This document shows, piece after piece, positions 35,615 through 44,596 of a stretch of DNA of 64,000 bases. The notes below the pieces were generated by a model. It made no database searches. It had not been told where the DNA came from and saw only the letters and a list, made by a program, of their open reading frames with translations. Each line of letters opens with the position of its first letter. Within the stretch, counting starts at the first letter, position 1. The stretch is taken from NCBI GenBank assembly GCA_002841885.1, contig PHBE01000008.1:62001-126000 (forward strand), read 5' to 3'. This DNA comes from Deltaproteobacteria bacterium HGW-Deltaproteobacteria-18. GTDB taxonomy: Bacteria > Desulfobacterota > Desulfovibrionia > Desulfovibrionales > Desulfomicrobiaceae. Made by a program: the position numbers and the translations under genes.

Positions 35615-36268
35615 ATGGCTCACAAGGAATTCGGTGTCGTGGGTTTGGGCAAATTCGGCCTCAGTCTGGCCAGTTCCCTGATGGCTCACGGCCAGAAGGT
35701 GGTCGGGGTCGACAGCGATCCTGACAAGGTCAAGGCCGCTGCCGAGGTCCTGACCCAGGCGTATCAGGCCGAAGCGGTGGACAAGATCGCCCTCGAACAG
35801 CTCGGGTTCGGCGAGCTGCAGGAAGTGATTGTCAGCACTGGGCACAACATGGAGGCAAGCATCCTCATCACGCTCTTTCTGAAGGAGCTGGGCTGCAAAA
35901 AAGTGACGGTCAAGGCCATGAGTCGTGATCACGAGAAGGTGCTGACCAAGGTCGGGGCCGATGCGGTCATCTTCCCGGAGCGTTATGCCGCCGAACAGCT
36001 TGCGGCCAAGCTGGCCGTACCGGGGCTCATCGACTACCTGCCGCTCGGCACCAACATCATCCTCAAGGAGTTTACCGTGGAGAAATGGGCGGGGAAGACT
36101 CTGCGGGAGCTGGACCTGACCAATTCGTTTGGCATCCAGGTGGTGGCCGTCAAAGGCTTTGAGGAGAAGCAGTTCGAGTTTGTACCCAAAGCCGACCAGC
36201 CCCTGCAAAAAGGGGATGTTCTGGCTGTGATCGGGCAGGGGGAAAAGCTCCTGGCTCTGGATTCTTGA
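35615..36268 (+). CDS. trkA: Potassium uptake regulatory subunit TrkA/KtrA
   Basis: 217 residues: an RCK_N Rossmann domain (VVGLGKFGLSLASSL, then acidic GVDSDPDK) and an RCK_C domain (from about residue 140, IILKEFTVEKWAGKTL). A single RCK_N plus RCK_C in one chain fits KtrA rather than the duplicated enterobacterial TrkA. GGAGG lies upstream of the ATG, 10 bases from the trkH stop, so the pair is a unit. Confidence 0.94.
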   Translation: MAHKEFGVVGLGKFGLSLASSLMAHGQKVVGVDSDPDKVKAAAEVLTQAYQAEAVDKIALEQLGFGELQEVIVSTGHNMEASILITLFLKELGCKKVTVKAMSRDHEKVLTKVGADAVIFPERYAAEQLAAKLAVPGLIDYLPLGTNIILKEFTVEKWAGKTLRELDLTNSFGIQVVAVKGFEEKQFEFVPKADQPLQKGDVLAVIGQGEKLLALDS

Positions 36269-36343
36269 TGGCAAGGACCCTGTCGACGAAAGAGGCGGAC
36301 CTGATGGATGCAGTCAACAGAATGGACGAAATGGACGGACGAT

Positions 36344-36775
36344 ATGGCGCGTGTGCAGATTGAGTTGCCGCAGTCGTGGCTTTTCCGAACGGTGCTTGCC
36401 GTGCGCGTGACCGATGTGAATTATGGCGGGCACCTTGGCAATGACCGGATGCTGGGCCTTGCGCACGAGGCGCGGGTGCGCTGGCTGGCATCCTGCGGTC
36501 TGTCCGAGAAGGACGTGGGCGGGGTGGGGCTGATCATGGCCGATGCGGCCCTGGTTTTCCGGGGCGAAGCGTTTCTGGGCGATGAACTGGAAGTGGCGCT
36601 GGGCGCGATGGAGGTGCGGCGGTCGAGTTTCGATCTGGTCTGCCGGCTGACCCGTCCTGCCGACGCGGCTGAAATCGCCCTGGTCAAGACCGGCATGGCC
36701 TGCTTCGATTACGCCGCCCGAAAGGTCGCACGCGTGCCCAAGGAATTGCTTGGCTGTCTGGAAAGCGTGTCCTGA
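36344..36775 (+). CDS. Hotdog-fold acyl-CoA thioesterase (YbgC/FadM-like)
   Basis: 143 residues from the ATG at 36344; the ATGs at 36308 and 36323 are possible alternatives. The hotdog signature VTDVNYGGHLGNDRMLGLAHEARVRWL matches 4-hydroxybenzoyl-CoA thioesterase relatives, with Asn where the classical catalytic Asp lies (DVNYGGH). The protein probably hydrolyses acyl-CoA or acyl-ACP. The stop overlaps the helicase start by one base, so the two are coupled. Confidence 0.82.
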   Translation: MARVQIELPQSWLFRTVLAVRVTDVNYGGHLGNDRMLGLAHEARVRWLASCGLSEKDVGGVGLIMADAALVFRGEAFLGDELEVALGAMEVRRSSFDLVCRLTRPADAAEIALVKTGMACFDYAARKVARVPKELLGCLESVS

Positions 36776-38142
36776 TGCAGTGCAGAATCGCCCACAAGCT
36801 TTTTCTGACCGACATCCCGGAGCCCATCAAGGATCAGGTCATGGCCGAGCTGACCCTCGAAAATCCCAAGTGGCTCGAAAACCTGAAGATGGGCCGCACC
36901 AATTACAAGGTCTCCCGGCATCTGAAGTTCTATTCCACGCGTACGAACGGAGGCCTCATCCTGCCGCGCGGTTATGGCGGGCGGCTGGCGAGGATCTGCG
37001 CGGAGCATGGCGAGGCCGTGGAGTACACTGACGACCGGCGCAGCCTGCCGGAAGTGGAATTCACCTTCCGCGGGGACTTGCGCCCCTATCAGGACACGGC
37101 CTGCCAGGCCATGCTGCGGCGACGCTTCGGGACCTTGTGCGCGCCCACCGGAGCGGGCAAGACCGTGTGCGGGCTCTCACTCATTGCCCAGCGCCGTCAG
37201 CCTGCGCTTGTCATCGTGCACACCCGGGACCTTGCCATGCAATGGGTGGAGCGTATCGAACAGTTCCTGGACATTCCGGCACGCAAGGTGGGCATGATCG
37301 GCAGCGGAAGGAGCACGGTGGGCGAGGCCGTGACCGTGGCCACGGTGCAGTCCGTGTACAGCCGGGCCAAGGACCTGAAAAAACGCGTCGGCCACATCAT
37401 CGTCGACGAATGCCACCGCGCCCCCAGCCGCACCTTCACCGCTGCCGTGACCGCTTTCGACTGCGCCTATTCCCTTGGCCTCTCGGCCACACCGTACCGC
37501 CGCGACGGTCTGACCCAGCTCATCTTCTGGCATCTGGGCGAAATGCACGCCCGCATCGACAGCGATGACCTGATGGACAGCGGAGCCATCCTGCGGCCGG
37601 AAATCTGCATACGCCCCACGACGTTCGTGTGCGAGCGCGACCCCGCGGAGGAATACGGTCTCATCATCGCCGATCTGACCGAAGACGTTGCGCGCAACTG
37701 CCAGATCGTCGACGAGGTGGCTGCCGAGATCACTTCCGGGCGCGGGGTGAGCCTGATCCTGTCCGACCGCAAGTGGCATTGCCGGGTGCTGCATGAGCTG
37801 CTTCACGAACGCCACGGCATCAGCGGAGCGGTCCTGACCGGCGACACTCCGTTGCCGGAACGCAAACGGCTGGTGGATCAGATCCAGTCGAACCGGATCA
37901 GCGCGGTCTTCGCCACGGGCCAGCTCATTGGGGAGGGGTTCGACGCCAGCAACCTGACCTCCCTTTTTCTGGCGACCCCCATCAAGTTCAGCGGCCGCCT
38001 GATCCAGTATCTGGGCCGGGTGCTGCGCCCTTCAATCGGAAAAGCTCAACCAAAGGTTTATGATTTCGTGGACGAAAAGGTCGGCGTGCTCAATGCGGCA
38101 GCAAAGGCGCGGGCGGAGGTGTATGCGGATATCGGCGAGTAG
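36775..38142 (+). CDS. Superfamily 2 DNA/RNA helicase (XPB/UvrB-like, DECH box)
   Basis: 455 residues. After an N-terminal domain of about 100 residues come motif I APTGAGKT, Ia, motif II VDECHR (DECH), motif III SATPYR and, in the second RecA-like domain, LTGDTPLPERKR, FATGQLIGEGFD and QYLGRVLRP (motif VI). The layout resembles phage and bacterial ERCC3-like DNA repair helicases. Its partner is not shown by context; a housekeeping repair or restart role is inferred. It overlaps the thioesterase stop (TGATG). Confidence 0.88.
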   Translation: MQCRIAHKLFLTDIPEPIKDQVMAELTLENPKWLENLKMGRTNYKVSRHLKFYSTRTNGGLILPRGYGGRLARICAEHGEAVEYTDDRRSLPEVEFTFRGDLRPYQDTACQAMLRRRFGTLCAPTGAGKTVCGLSLIAQRRQPALVIVHTRDLAMQWVERIEQFLDIPARKVGMIGSGRSTVGEAVTVATVQSVYSRAKDLKKRVGHIIVDECHRAPSRTFTAAVTAFDCAYSLGLSATPYRRDGLTQLIFWHLGEMHARIDSDDLMDSGAILRPEICIRPTTFVCERDPAEEYGLIIADLTEDVARNCQIVDEVAAEITSGRGVSLILSDRKWHCRVLHELLHERHGISGAVLTGDTPLPERKRLVDQIQSNRISAVFATGQLIGEGFDASNLTSLFLATPIKFSGRLIQYLGRVLRPSIGKAQPKVYDFVDEKVGVLNAAAKARAEVYADIGE

Positions 38143-38423
38143 GCAGGCGATATCACCTCCTCGGATGATATTTATCCTGGCGGGTATGAAAACACGCAGC
38201 GCTGATCCTTGAATGTATTCCAGAGGTTGTTTCTGAGGGAATCGTCTTGCGCGAGTTCAGGAGAATTTGCACTTGAAGTCGTAATTTTCGTTTTCAAGTG
38301 GTTGGCATGGAATCCATTTCGTGATTGGTACGATGTTGCATGGCAGCGCAATAAAGTTAGTGGGCAATCCCCATAACTCGAAGCGGCCCCTCATTTTCAT
38401 GAATCGCTCAGCAGGACAGGAGC

Positions 38424-39758
38424 ATGCATTTTCCGCGAAACGTTCCGCTTTTGACTTATGTGCGTCGCATCCTGGTCGGCAGGCTCGCGCTCGTGGCCGC
38501 CGTCATCGCCCTGACCCTGGCCTCCCTGGCCTATCTGGCCGAAGAGCGCATGATGGCGGAAGCGGTGATGGCCGAGGCGCAGGATGATCTGGCGGTGCTG
38601 GCCGGGCGTACCCGTGAGATCATTTCCCATGACGGGCTTATACCCTCGGACGCTTTTCGTAAGGCGGTCGGGGAAAAAATCGCTGCCGGTGACAGGAAAA
38701 GCAGGCGTGGCAAGGCCGTCTATGCCCGGTATTCCCGGCCAGGAATTTCCGGCAGGGAGGAGTATCTGGACCGAAGCTTCGTGCTGCACGATGCAGTGCA
38801 GGCTCACGTCCAAACAGTCGGACGCCCTGAGCCCGGGAACGGCGTCTGGTCGGAAACGGTCTATATCGCGGATATCCTCTGCGTCCATGCCGTCCTGCCA
38901 ATAGACGAGTCCGGACGGAGTGAAACCGGATACGCTGAAATCGTCTTTGTCCCGGCCCCGGCAGTGCTGGCCGCCATGGAGCGGAAAGCGCTCTACACCG
39001 TCGGTGCCGTCGCCTTCGTCGCCCTGGCTACGGCGGCGCTCCTCTATCCGGTCATCCTGCGTCTGACCAACCGTCTCGTCGCCTTTTCCCGCAATCTGCA
39101 GGCGGCAAACTTCGAAACGCTGGCCCTGCTCGGCTGTGCCGTCGCCAAGAGGGACAGCGACACCGATGAGCACAACTACCGGGTGACCCTTTACGCCCTG
39201 CGCATGGCCGAGGCCATCGGCCTGGACGCGGCCGGAATGCGGGCCCTCGCCAAGGGCGCGTTCCTGCACGATGTCGGCAAGATCGCCATCAGGGACAGCA
39301 TCCTGCTCAAGCCCGGCAAGCTCACGCATGAAGAATTCGAGACCATGAAGACCCACGTCAGGCACGGCCTCGACGTGGTCGACCGTTCGACCTGGCTGCG
39401 CGATGCAAAAGACGTCGTCGGGTGCCACCACGAAAAATTCGACGGAAAAGGGTATCCGGGCGGAATAAGCGGAAAGGACATCCCCCTCGCGGCGCGGATC
39501 TTCACCGTGGCCGATGTCTTTGACGCCCTGACCTCACGCAGGCCGTACAAGAATGCGCTGAGCTGCGCACAGGCCCTTGATATCCTGAGGCGCGGACGCG
39601 GAAAGCATTTCGATCCCGAGATCGTCGACACCTTCATCGACATGGCCGCGCCCCTACACGAACGATACGCACACAGGTCAGGCCGGGACCTGAGCGCGGA
39701 GCTCATTGACGTCGCCTGGAAATTTTTTCATGCCGGAGCCGACACTCTGGTCTCCTGA
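38424..39758 (+). CDS. HD-GYP cyclic-di-GMP phosphodiesterase with periplasmic sensor domain
   Basis: 444 residues. A membrane helix (about 12-34), an extracytoplasmic domain (35-180), a second helix (190-210), then an HD-GYP domain: DEHNYRV, LHDVGKIAI (HD), HVRHGLDVV, GCHHEKFDGKGYPGG (GYP) and ADVFDALTSRRPYK. All catalytic metal ligands are present. It should degrade cyclic-di-GMP in response to an unknown signal. GGACAGGAG precedes the ATG. A stand-alone gene. Confidence 0.92.
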   Translation: MHFPRNVPLLTYVRRILVGRLALVAAVIALTLASLAYLAEERMMAEAVMAEAQDDLAVLAGRTREIISHDGLIPSDAFRKAVGEKIAAGDRKSRRGKAVYARYSRPGISGREEYLDRSFVLHDAVQAHVQTVGRPEPGNGVWSETVYIADILCVHAVLPIDESGRSETGYAEIVFVPAPAVLAAMERKALYTVGAVAFVALATAALLYPVILRLTNRLVAFSRNLQAANFETLALLGCAVAKRDSDTDEHNYRVTLYALRMAEAIGLDAAGMRALAKGAFLHDVGKIAIRDSILLKPGKLTHEEFETMKTHVRHGLDVVDRSTWLRDAKDVVGCHHEKFDGKGYPGGISGKDIPLAARIFTVADVFDALTSRRPYKNALSCAQALDILRRGRGKHFDPEIVDTFIDMAAPLHERYAHRSGRDLSAELIDVAWKFFHAGADTLVS

Positions 39759-39976
39759 CTGGTCGCCTGAATTATTCCTGATCAACATCGTCGAATCAAA
39801 TCTGCGCCCTGCCGAATTTCTCTCCAGCTTCGCTCTTCACCTCCACAAGGCTCAGCAGCATGATCTTGCAGTCGGCACAAAGCTGGCGGCTCAAAGAGGC
39901 CGTCGCAAAGTGCTGTCGCCTCAATAATGACGGGAAGTTGGAAGATCGGCGTTGTGCCTGTGATCGGGAGTGGAGA

Positions 39977-40900
39977 TTATCCCTTGAAGAAACGGTCTGC
40001 CAGGGTCTTCATGTAGAAGATCTCGAATTCGATCATGTCGGAATCCTCCCGGCGCAGCCATTCTGCCAGCCAGGCTACGCGCAGGGCCAGGGTCCAGGCC
40101 GGCAGATGTTCTTCGAGCGGGTCGTCCAGCAGGCCGCAGGAACGCAGGGTGTCCAGAAAGGCCGTGATCAAGGGGCCGTTCAGCGCGTTTTCGTCTTCAC
40201 TGCCAACGCAGCCGAGAATCAGGGCCATGTCGTGCAGGACGCATTTCGGGCCGCAGAATTCCCAGTCAATGGCCGAAAGGATGCGGTCTTTTCCCCAGAT
40301 CATGTTCAGAGGGTGAGGGTCGCCGTGGCAGAAGGCCACGGGCAGGCTTGCGCATGCTTCAAGCCTGTTCTCGATGAGAGTGAAGACGGGCGCGAGCCGT
40401 CCGTAGACTTTGGGATGCAAATGCTGGGCGTCGTCACAGATCCTGAAAACATAACCGCGCAGATCGAAGACCTCTTCTTCAGTGGTGAGATCCCGGCTTG
40501 TCTGCCTCAAATCGTGCAGAAAGTTGGCCAGGGCCTTGCCGCGCCATGCGTCCTGCCAGAAACGATCCCTGTTGAGCTCAATCCCCGTCACAAAAGGCGT
40601 CAGCTGCCAATGGCGACCGTCTGCACGTTGTAAAAAGTTCCCGTCGAGCCCCGCTAGAGGGGCGGCCGCAGGCAATTCGTTGGCCTTCAGATGGGCGATG
40701 CGTTCAGCGATCAGCCTTTTGCGCGTCAGCGTTCGGGAGTCCAGTTCTTCAAGAAAATGACGGGAATCTCCGGCGTCCACCACGACCCGGTACAGGCAGC
40801 GCTCGGGGCTGCCCTGGATGGGGATTTGCGGATGAATGCCCGTAAAAGGCAGTCCCCAGCGACTCAGGATGTCGCGCAGAAGTTCGCGGGATGGATGCAT
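39977..40900 (-). CDS. Aminoglycoside phosphotransferase/choline kinase-family protein
   Basis: 307 residues with a protein-kinase-like fold: the catalytic loop reads FCHGDPHPLNMIW and the metal-binding motif IDWEFCGP. The N-terminal lobe contains LYRVVVDAGDSRHFLEELD. Close relatives are homoserine kinase/SrkA-type and APH phosphotransferases of broad function. The substrate cannot be told from sequence; adjacent uracil permease and small membrane genes give no hint. Confidence 0.83.
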   Translation of the reverse strand: MHPSRELLRDILSRWGLPFTGIHPQIPIQGSPERCLYRVVVDAGDSRHFLEELDSRTLTRKRLIAERIAHLKANELPAAAPLAGLDGNFLQRADGRHWQLTPFVTGIELNRDRFWQDAWRGKALANFLHDLRQTSRDLTTEEEVFDLRGYVFRICDDAQHLHPKVYGRLAPVFTLIENRLEACASLPVAFCHGDPHPLNMIWGKDRILSAIDWEFCGPKCVLHDMALILGCVGSEDENALNGPLITAFLDTLRSCGLLDDPLEEHLPAWTLALRVAWLAEWLRREDSDMIEFEIFYMKTLADRFFKG

Positions 40901-40925
40901 GACTGGGTAGGTGAGAAGAGGCCCT

Positions 40926-41099
40926 TCACCACTTTCGGTTCACGTAGCGGATGACGAAGAAGGCCAGGATGGCGATGACCACGGTCATGGCCGCCAGCAG
41001 GCCGAAGATGTCCGTGTTTTTGCCCACGAAGCGCAGCGCGCCCATGGTCAGCACGCCGACGATGCCGCCGATCCAAAGCAGGATGTTATGTTTTTTCAT
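40926..41099 (-). CDS. Small two-helix membrane protein
   Basis: 57 residues from the ATG at 41099, which is preceded by CCGGAGGG; the longer frame to 41132 lacks this signal. Two hydrophobic helices (about 7-23 and 32-51) joined by RFVGKNTDIF and a basic end RYVNRKW. Unknown family; membrane location is clear. It follows the terminator-like hairpin after the uracil permease gene. Confidence 0.6.
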   Translation of the reverse strand: MKKHNILLWIGGIVGVLTMGALRFVGKNTDIFGLLAAMTVVIAILAFFVIRYVNRKW

Positions 41100-41119
41100 T
41101 TCGCCCTCCGGGATTACAA

Positions 41120-41149
41120 AAGGGCGGAGCACCGATGTGTTCCGCCCTT
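41120..41149 (-). terminator. Intrinsic terminator or attenuator after the uracil permease gene
   Basis: AAGGGCGGA (41120-41128) and TCCGCCCTT (41141-41149) make a 9-bp stem with a 12-base loop. On the minus strand it ends in CCCTTTTG, a short T-run. It separates the permease gene from the small membrane gene. Confidence 0.55.
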
Positions 41150-41165
41150 GAATACCCAGGGTTGC

Positions 41166-42452
41166 CTAGTGATCGGCCGGCTGGTTGGTCAGGCCGAGGT
41201 GGTCGAGGAGGTGGAAGATCATGGACATGGCCATGCCCACCACCGTGCCCAGCGCCATGCCTTTGAGCTGCACCGTGCCGATGTGCAGGGCGGTGCCGCT
41301 CAGGCCCACTATGAGCACCACGGCGGTCAGGATCAGGTTGGCGGGCTTGGAGTAGTCAACTTTGGCTTCGACCAGCATGCGGATGCCCGAGGCGGCGATG
41401 ACGCCAAAGAGCAGGATGCAGATGCCGCCCATGACCGGAGTGGGGATGGACTGGATAAAGGCCGAGAGCTTGCCGACAAAGGCAAGACAGATGGAGATGA
41501 TCGCCGCCCCGCCGATGACCCACACCGAGTAAACGCGGGTGATGGCCATGACGCCGATATTCTCGCCGTAAGTTGTCACGGGGACGGAACCCATGAAGCC
41601 CGAGAGGGTGGTGGCGATACCGTCGCCCAGCAGCGAGCGGTGCAGGCCGGGATCCTTGACCAGATCGCGGCCGACGATGTTGCCGGTGACGACCAGATGG
41701 CCGATGTGCTCGGAGATGACCACCAGTGAAGCCGGAATGATGATCAGGATCATGTTGATGTCGAACTTGGGCAGGTACACGGTCGGGAAGGAGATGACCG
41801 GCGCCGTGGAGATGGTCGCGAAATCGACCATGCCCATGCCGATGGCAACCAGATAGCCCACGATGATGCCGACCAGGACCGGGATGACCGCCATGAAGCC
41901 GCGAAAGACAATGGACCCGAAGGCGACGACCAGCAGGGTGACCATGGAGACGATGATGGCGTCCATGTTGTAGGCTCCGGAATCATCCGGCATGATGCCG
42001 GCCATTCCCGTGGCCACTCCGGCCAGTTCCAGGCCGATGAGGGCAACGATGGGGCCCATGGTGGCAGGGGGAAGCACGATCTTGATCCAGTCGGACCCGA
42101 AGCGGCCGATGATCAGCGCCACGGAACAGAAGATGAGACCCGAGGCGATGAAGCCGCCCAGCGCGTAGGAATAATTGCCTCCCCACAGGGCCTGGTCGGC
42201 GCCGAGAATGACGAAGACCGGAGACAGAAACGCGAAGCTCGAACCCAGAAACGCAGGCGCCTTGCCCTTGCAGATGAACAGGTAAATGAGCGTTCCGATG
42301 CCGTTCATGAGCAGTACGATGGCTGGATCGATCTTGAACAGGGTCGGGACCAGCACCGACGCGCCGAACATGGCGAACAGATGCTGCAAGCTTAAAGGAA
42401 ATCCTTGAAGTAATGGAACTTTTTCATCAACCTGAATAATTCTTCTGCTCAT
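41166..42452 (-). CDS. uraA: Uracil/xanthine permease, UraA (NCS2) family
   Basis: 428 residues from the ATG at 42452 (GGGAG upstream). Start MSRRIIQVDEKVPLLQGFPLSLQHLFAMFGASVLVP is typical of UraA. About fourteen membrane helices are predicted; the substrate motif region ISEHIGHLVVTGN and later GSVPVTTYGENIGVMAITRV, including the conserved Glu residues, are present. It imports uracil with protons. Confidence 0.93.
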   Translation of the reverse strand: MSRRIIQVDEKVPLLQGFPLSLQHLFAMFGASVLVPTLFKIDPAIVLLMNGIGTLIYLFICKGKAPAFLGSSFAFLSPVFVILGADQALWGGNYSYALGGFIASGLIFCSVALIIGRFGSDWIKIVLPPATMGPIVALIGLELAGVATGMAGIMPDDSGAYNMDAIIVSMVTLLVVAFGSIVFRGFMAVIPVLVGIIVGYLVAIGMGMVDFATISTAPVISFPTVYLPKFDINMILIIIPASLVVISEHIGHLVVTGNIVGRDLVKDPGLHRSLLGDGIATTLSGFMGSVPVTTYGENIGVMAITRVYSVWVIGGAAIISICLAFVGKLSAFIQSIPTPVMGGICILLFGVIAASGIRMLVEAKVDYSKPANLILTAVVLIVGLSGTALHIGTVQLKGMALGTVVGMAMSMIFHLLDHLGLTNQPADH

Positions 42453-42492
42453 GCGTTTCTCCCTTGAAAAATGATGTGTAGCAAGGCCAAAT

Positions 42493-42525
42493 GGGCCCGT
42501 CCCGCGCACATGCCTTACGGGGCCC
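42493..42525 (-). promoter_or_regulatory. Leader hairpin upstream of the uracil permease gene
   Basis: On the minus strand GGGCCCCGT (42525-42517) pairs with ACGGGCCC (42500-42493) around a 16-base loop, with one bulged base. It lies in the 5' leader 40 bases before the ATG and downstream of the candidate promoter, so it could attenuate or shape translation. No PyrR-like site was recognised. Confidence 0.35.
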
Positions 42526-42551
42526 GCCATGCAGACCCCAAAACTGCGAGT

Positions 42552-42580
42552 ACATACAAGCAGAGCTGCAAGCGGTCAAG
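42552..42580 (-). promoter_or_regulatory. Candidate sigma70 promoter of the uracil permease gene
   Basis: On the minus strand TTGACC (42580-42575), a 17-base spacer and TATGTA (42557-42552). Transcription would begin near 42545, giving a leader of about 90 bases that contains the hairpin above. The rest of this 300-base gap shows nothing else. Confidence 0.45.
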
Positions 42581-42754
42581 AATGTCCTCGCAGGAAGGAT
42601 CATCTCAGACGACGCAGGGCGTCAGGATGTGAGTACGAATTCATGGGAGTCGAGAAAGCGCGGGCGCGTTCAGGAAGACTGCCGTCGCGTCCATGACGAC
42701 GTGGATCTCCTGTCGGCTTGCGATCCGTGAAAACGGTTCAAGCTGAAGCGGGAC

Positions 42755-43840
42755 CTAGAGCAGGTAGTGGAAGTCGAACCTTGATCCGGATTCTTCCGCA
42801 AAGGAACGCGGCAAAGTCTCCGTGTCGATACGTTCAAGCCTGAATACGCCTACAACATCAGCCAGGTAGGCAAAGAATTCGGCATGCGTTGCAGAACCGG
42901 ACTTGTCGGGCGCCGGGAGTGATCGCACCGGCAGGTCCTGCACGATGGCCGACATGATGGATGGGTATCGTCCGAACACGAAGGTAAAAGACCGGATCAC
43001 TTCGTCGAAAATGACGTCATGTCCTTCGCCCTGGTGAAGCTCGGCCAGCACGAGCAGGATTTTGGCCAATTCGATATACACCAGAATCTGTGCGTCATGG
43101 GTGTCGGCGAGCCGGATCGCATGCAGCAGTTCTTCGGTGAAGACCTGGAGGATTGCCTGGGGACCTCTGGATTCGAGCATGATTTTGTAGGACTGGAAGT
43201 AGTAGACGGCGTCGCGCCGAACCTGCGCCGCTCGACGGATCTTGCGTGTTTGGCGGACAGCGCCGGTTTGGTGAAGCACGATATCGTGACCGGCTTGAGT
43301 GATCTTGCGGCAAAGATGCCAGTCTTCATGGGTTCGCTTCACGTACCCGTCGAGGCCCTGGACCGCATCGTAGACCTTTTTCCGCAGGAGCCATATTTCA
43401 CCGGATGCGAAGGCTGGACGTGCCGGGACAGGCTGGAACCGGGATCTGGCGTTGAGGGCGCGGGACAGGGTGTCACCCAGATCGGAAGCCAGGGGCTGCG
43501 CTCCCACCAGACCGACATTGGGGTGTTCCGTCATGACGGACAGGGCGCTCGGCAGCCAGATCCGGTCGCAGACGATATCGCTGTCGATGGAAAAGATGAA
43601 ATCCGTGCGCGCATTGCCGATGCCCGTGCGTTTGGCAGCGGCCGGGCCCAGGTTCTCCGGGTGACGCAGGACTTTCACGCCACCGGGGCATCCCGGCAAG
43701 GCCGGAGCTTCGAAGGCTTCGTCCGATCCGTCGTCGACGACAATGACAGCCTGGATCAGGTTTCCGTGGAAACGGATCCGTTCAAGCTGTTCCCGCGCAA
43801 AGTCGTGGTCGTTGTACGTGTACGTGACGAGGGTCAGCAT
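42755..43840 (-). CDS. Family 2 glycosyltransferase
   Basis: 361 residues. The GT-A fold is clear: LVTYTYNDHDFAREQLERI, VIVVDDGSDEAF, HPENLGPAAAKRTG and the metal-binding FSIDSDIV. The downstream portion has GEIWLLRKKVYDAVQGLDGYVKRTHEDWHL, typical of an acceptor site, followed by a helical C-terminus of unknown role. AGGAGAA precedes the ATG. It lies 54 bases after bioD and could be the last gene of the biotin operon or separate. Confidence 0.85.
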   Translation of the reverse strand: MLTLVTYTYNDHDFAREQLERIRFHGNLIQAVIVVDDGSDEAFEAPALPGCPGGVKVLRHPENLGPAAAKRTGIGNARTDFIFSIDSDIVCDRIWLPSALSVMTEHPNVGLVGAQPLASDLGDTLSRALNARSRFQPVPARPAFASGEIWLLRKKVYDAVQGLDGYVKRTHEDWHLCRKITQAGHDIVLHQTGAVRQTRKIRRAAQVRRDAVYYFQSYKIMLESRGPQAILQVFTEELLHAIRLADTHDAQILVYIELAKILLVLAELHQGEGHDVIFDEVIRSFTFVFGRYPSIMSAIVQDLPVRSLPAPDKSGSATHAEFFAYLADVVGVFRLERIDTETLPRSFAEESGSRFDFHYLL

Positions 43841-43894
43841 GTGATTCTCCTGCGGCTCGTGTTCTTCGCTTCGTTGGGCCCGGCTTGCGCTCCG

Positions 43895-44596
43895 TCAGGT
43901 TTTTCGTGGGCAGAGATGTTCGCTGAGCGCAGCCCTGATCACGGACATGGCTGATTGCGGCGGAGAAAGCAGGTCAGCGATCCGGCCGATGACACCGTGC
44001 ACGGGCAGCCCGGAGAAGTTTTCGATAGCCGCGCTGTTTTCGGACCGGTCCAGTTCAGAAACTGCGTCCAGGGGGTCGGTCAGGATCACGCCCAGACAGC
44101 GGACATGACGGGATTTCATGGCCTCAAGGGTCAGCAGGGTGTGGTTGATGGTGCCAAGCCCGGCGCGGCCAACCACCAGCAGGGGGGCGCCGGTCTGCAT
44201 GGCCAGGTCCAGCATGGTTTTCTGCGCTGTGACCGGCACCAGCAGGCCTCCGGCACCTTCCACCACCGTGACCTCGTGGCGGGCGGCGTGGACGGCTACG
44301 AAACGGCACAGGTCGTCGAAATACACGGGATCGCCCGCGAAAAGTGGAGCTTTGGGCAAGGGGCGGCAGGAATGGATGCAGTCCGCAGGCGTCATGCCCC
44401 CGGGCAGACCGCCGGGCAGCAGGCCATGCACGAAGGAAGCGTCGGAATCATGCCCGGGTCCGGGACATCCAGTCTGCACGGGCTTCAGGTACACGGCGTC
44501 GAGGCCGGTCAGGGCGCGCATGATGAGCAGGCTGACCACGGTCTTGCCCACATCCGTGTCCGTGCCCGTGACGAAGATGATTCTGCCCGAAGTCAT
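43895..44596 (-). CDS. bioD: Dethiobiotin synthetase
   Basis: 233 residues, matching the BioD length. P-loop FVTGTDTDVGKTVVS, the substrate loop LKPVQTGC, and VVEGAGGLLVPV are present. It closes the ureido ring of 7,8-diaminopelargonic acid with CO2 and ATP. It overlaps bioF by 4 bases (ATGA) and is the penultimate biotin step before BioB. Confidence 0.94.
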   Translation of the reverse strand: MTSGRIIFVTGTDTDVGKTVVSLLIMRALTGLDAVYLKPVQTGCPGPGHDSDASFVHGLLPGGLPGGMTPADCIHSCRPLPKAPLFAGDPVYFDDLCRFVAVHAARHEVTVVEGAGGLLVPVTAQKTMLDLAMQTGAPLLVVGRAGLGTINHTLLTLEAMKSRHVRCLGVILTDPLDAVSELDRSENSAAIENFSGLPVHGVIGRIADLLSPPQSAMSVIRAALSEHLCPRKT

